Source: Acidobacteriaceae bacterium
Lineage (GTDB): Bacteria > Acidobacteriota > Terriglobia > Terriglobales > Acidobacteriaceae
DNA: 7,841 bases
Direction: 5' to 3'
Assembly: GCA_003139975.1 (NCBI GenBank)
Contig: PLHN01000050.1
Location: 1 to 7,841 of the forward strand
The notes under the pieces are model-generated. The model saw only the letters and a program-made list of their open reading frames with translations. It searched no databases and had not been told where the DNA came from. Made by a program: the position numbers and the translations under genes. Below are positions 6,080 to 7,841 of the stretch, one piece after another. Each line of letters begins with the position of its first letter. The first letter of the stretch is position 1.

Positions 6080-7249
6080 ATGCTCGCCAAACCCAATATT
6101 GTCGTGATCGGCGCAGGAGCCTTCGGCGGCTGGACTGCTCTCTACCTTTTGCGTGCCGGCGCACGGGTCACGCTCCTCGATGCCTGGGGCCCAGGAAATT
6201 CACGCTCCTCGTCCGGCGGCGAGACCCGCGTGATTCGAGGCGCTTACGGCCCCGATCAGCCCTATACGAAACTGGCCGCCCGCGCCCTCGAACTCTGGAA
6301 GGAAAACCAGGCGCAGTGGAAGCAGAAAGTTTTCTTTCCGATCGGTGTCTTGTGGATGGTCGAGGGCACAGGCGAGTTCGAACGCGGCTCGCTGCCGCTG
6401 CTCAAAGAAGCCGGCATTCCGTTCGAGCAGCTTTCGACCGGAGAGATGGCCCGGCGCTGGCCACAAATCAATTTCGACAACGTCGAATGGGGAATCTACG
6501 AACCCGAAAGCGGATACCTGCTGGCTCGCGCCTCAGCGCAAGCCGTGGTCGAGCATTTCATCGCCGAAGGCGGCGCGTATCGGCAGGCAGCGGTTGTGCC
6601 GAACCAGGCGCCGAACCAACTAGGCACGCAGGAACTCGACAGTGGCGCGTGGAAGGAGCTGCCGCTATCGGATGGATCCACGCTCGCGGGCGACCGTTAC
6701 GTTTTCGCGTGCGGTCCGTGGCTCGGCAAACTTTTTCCGCAAACGATTGGGCCGCATTTTGTCGCGACGAAACAAGATGTGTTTTTCTTCGGGCCTCCAG
6801 CGGGCGATTCGCGCTACGACGAAGCCAACATTCCCGTCTGGGCCGATCACAGCGATCACTTTATGTACGGCATTCCCGGAAATCAGGGACGCGGCTTCAA
6901 AATGGCCGACGACACGCGCGGCCCGGAATTCGATCCCACGAATGGTCAGCGACTGGTCAGCCCGGATCGCCTGGCCGAAGCGCAGCGTTATCTTGCATAC
7001 CGTTTTCCGGGAATGAAAGACGCGCCACTGGTCGAGACGCGCGTCTGTCAATACGAAGATACGACCGACCGCAATTTCATCCTCGATCGCCATCCGCGGA
7101 ATGACAACGTTTGGATTATTGGAGGCGGCTCGGGACACGGCTTCAAGCACGGTCCCGCGTTCGGGGAAATGGTTGCAAGTCTGGTAACGAACGACGAAGC
7201 AGCGGATACGATGTATCGTCTGACGAGGTTTCGCGCAGCCAAACCTTAG
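6080..7249 (+). CDS. FAD-dependent amine oxidase, monomeric sarcosine oxidase / N-methyltryptophan oxidase type
   Basis: This 389-residue protein is a DAO-superfamily flavoenzyme of the size of monomeric sarcosine oxidase (MSOX). The dinucleotide-binding motif GAGAFG is at 11-16, immediately after the start, which supports ATG 6080. Cys323 in VCQYEDTTDRNFILD occupies the place of the MSOX cysteine that binds FAD covalently. Lys274 in GRGFK aligns with the MSOX lysine that activates oxygen, and Lys356 in GGGSGHGFKHG with a substrate-binding lysine. Arg50 in GETRVIR matches the arginine near the flavin, but the preceding histidine of MSOX appears to be glycine here. The likely reaction is oxidation of an N-methyl or other secondary amine to an imine with hydrogen peroxide; the substrate is unknown. 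A stretch at about 174-195 (APNQLGTQELDSGAWKE) appears longer than in MSOX. It is a single-gene unit, divergent from lexA. Confidence 0.9.
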   Translation: MLAKPNIVVIGAGAFGGWTALYLLRAGARVTLLDAWGPGNSRSSSGGETRVIRGAYGPDQPYTKLAARALELWKENQAQWKQKVFFPIGVLWMVEGTGEFERGSLPLLKEAGIPFEQLSTGEMARRWPQINFDNVEWGIYEPESGYLLARASAQAVVEHFIAEGGAYRQAAVVPNQAPNQLGTQELDSGAWKELPLSDGSTLAGDRYVFACGPWLGKLFPQTIGPHFVATKQDVFFFGPPAGDSRYDEANIPVWADHSDHFMYGIPGNQGRGFKMADDTRGPEFDPTNGQRLVSPDRLAEAQRYLAYRFPGMKDAPLVETRVCQYEDTTDRNFILDRHPRNDNVWIIGGGSGHGFKHGPAFGEMVASLVTNDEAADTMYRLTRFRAAKP

Positions 7250-7285
7250 CAAGAGGAATGGCAACGAATGCTTCGAACGATATTT

Positions 7286-7321
7286 GCGCAGGCTGCGCCA
7301 GAGCACGGCTGCGATCCGCAG
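7286..7321. repeat. Two small perfect hairpins between the convergent oxidase and Mrp genes
   Basis: GCGCA-GGC-TGCGC (7286-7298) and CTGCG-ATC-CGCAG (7309-7321) are adjacent five-pair stems with three-base loops in the 79-base convergent gap (7250-7328). They may slow or end transcription from both sides, but neither has a T run, so a terminator call would be weak. Confidence 0.35.
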
Positions 7322-7328
7322 ACAACGT

Positions 7329-7841
7329 CTACTGAATCTGGACCACGCCCTGCGAGCTGCTCGCCTTGATCTCTTCGACCCTCGCCACCACTTTGCGCGC
7401 AAATTCGAACAGCGATTTCGCATGCGGCGAGTCTTCGCCCTGCAGCACCGCCGGCTTTCCGCCGTCTCCCGCCTTGCGAATCTCCGGATCAAGTTCGATG
7501 CTGCCAAGGAAAGCGACGTCGAACTGCTTTGCCATCGTCTCCGCGCCGCCGCGCGAGAAGATGTCGATCTCATGCTGGCAATGCGGACACACAAAGTAAC
7601 TCATGTTCTCGACCACGCCCACAATGTCGACCTTCATCTGCCGAAACATCTCGATGGCTTTGCGCGCGTCCTGCAAGGCCACATCGGAAGGCGTGGAAAC
7701 CACGATCGCACCGGTCAGCGGCACCGTCTGGATGAGCGAAAGCGCCACGTCGCCGGTTCCCGGCGGAAGATCAATGACCAGATAGTCAAGCTCTCCCCAT
7801 TGCACCGATCCCAGGAACTGCCGGATGATCGAATGCAGCAT
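7329..7841 (-). CDS. Mrp/ApbC (NBP35-like) iron-sulfur carrier P-loop ATPase, C-terminal part
   Basis: The 170 visible residues are the C-terminal half of an Mrp-family protein; the N-terminus, with the deviant Walker A motif, lies beyond the right edge. The Met at the window edge is the internal one of the family motif preceding HSIIRQFLGSVQWGELDY, not a start. DYLVIDLPPGTGD (19-31 of the visible part) is the conserved nucleotide-binding segment. Cys85 and Cys88 in FVCPHC are the CxxC pair that bridges a labile 4Fe-4S cluster across the dimer, and IFSRGGAE follows as usual. The protein would carry Fe-S clusters to apoproteins in the cytosol, with ATP binding controlling release. The C-terminal tail after about 150 is variable. 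Whether an N-terminal DUF59 (MIP18-like) domain is present cannot be seen. Confidence 0.93.
   Translation of the reverse strand: MLHSIIRQFLGSVQWGELDYLVIDLPPGTGDVALSLIQTVPLTGAIVVSTPSDVALQDARKAIEMFRQMKVDIVGVVENMSYFVCPHCQHEIDIFSRGGAETMAKQFDVAFLGSIELDPEIRKAGDGGKPAVLQGEDSPHAKSLFEFARKVVARVEEIKASSSQGVVQIQ

Noticed and set aside
7839..7841. ATG at the window edge as the start of the Mrp protein
   Set aside because: Mrp family members have a Met at this internal place, and the essential P-loop would be missing; the gene runs off the window.

Overview
The window looks like ordinary chromosome from a moderately GC-rich free-living bacterium. Paired MacB-type permeases, an NHL beta-propeller secretory protein, a Gram-positive-style LexA and the general codon use suggest an Acidobacteriota-like soil organism. 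That placement is inference from gene content and style; there is no rRNA or other phylogenetic marker here. The first 1.1 kb looks more AT-rich by eye than the rest. I see no phage, transposase, CRISPR array or secondary-metabolite cluster.

Layout, left to right. At 123-1163 (+) a secreted six-bladed NHL propeller gene is interrupted by one in-frame TAA. Converging on it is a minus-strand block: two MacB/FtsX-type ABC permeases (3718-2462, then 2440-1190) in a tight two-gene operon, preceded on the same strand by a TrmJ-like tRNA 2'-O-methyltransferase (4644-3895). Divergent from trmJ is thioredoxin (4882-5214, +). A repeat-rich convergent gap (5215-5365) separates it from lexA (5986-5366, -). 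LexA is divergent from a sarcosine-oxidase-like FAD enzyme (6080-7249, +). That enzyme converges on an Mrp/ApbC-family Fe-S carrier ATPase cut off by the right edge (7841-7329, -).

The genes are mostly independent housekeeping units: envelope transport, tRNA modification, thiol redox, SOS control, amine oxidation and Fe-S assembly. The most informative non-coding stretch is the 93-bp lexA/oxidase divergent region. It holds a TTGACA-17-TATGCT promoter whose predicted start is the A of the lexA ATG, implying a leaderless mRNA. An 11-bp-period direct repeat inside the promoter spacer could be the LexA operator. A dyad lies further upstream, and a TATACT box sits seven bases before the oxidase ATG. 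No clearly new multi-gene system is visible.
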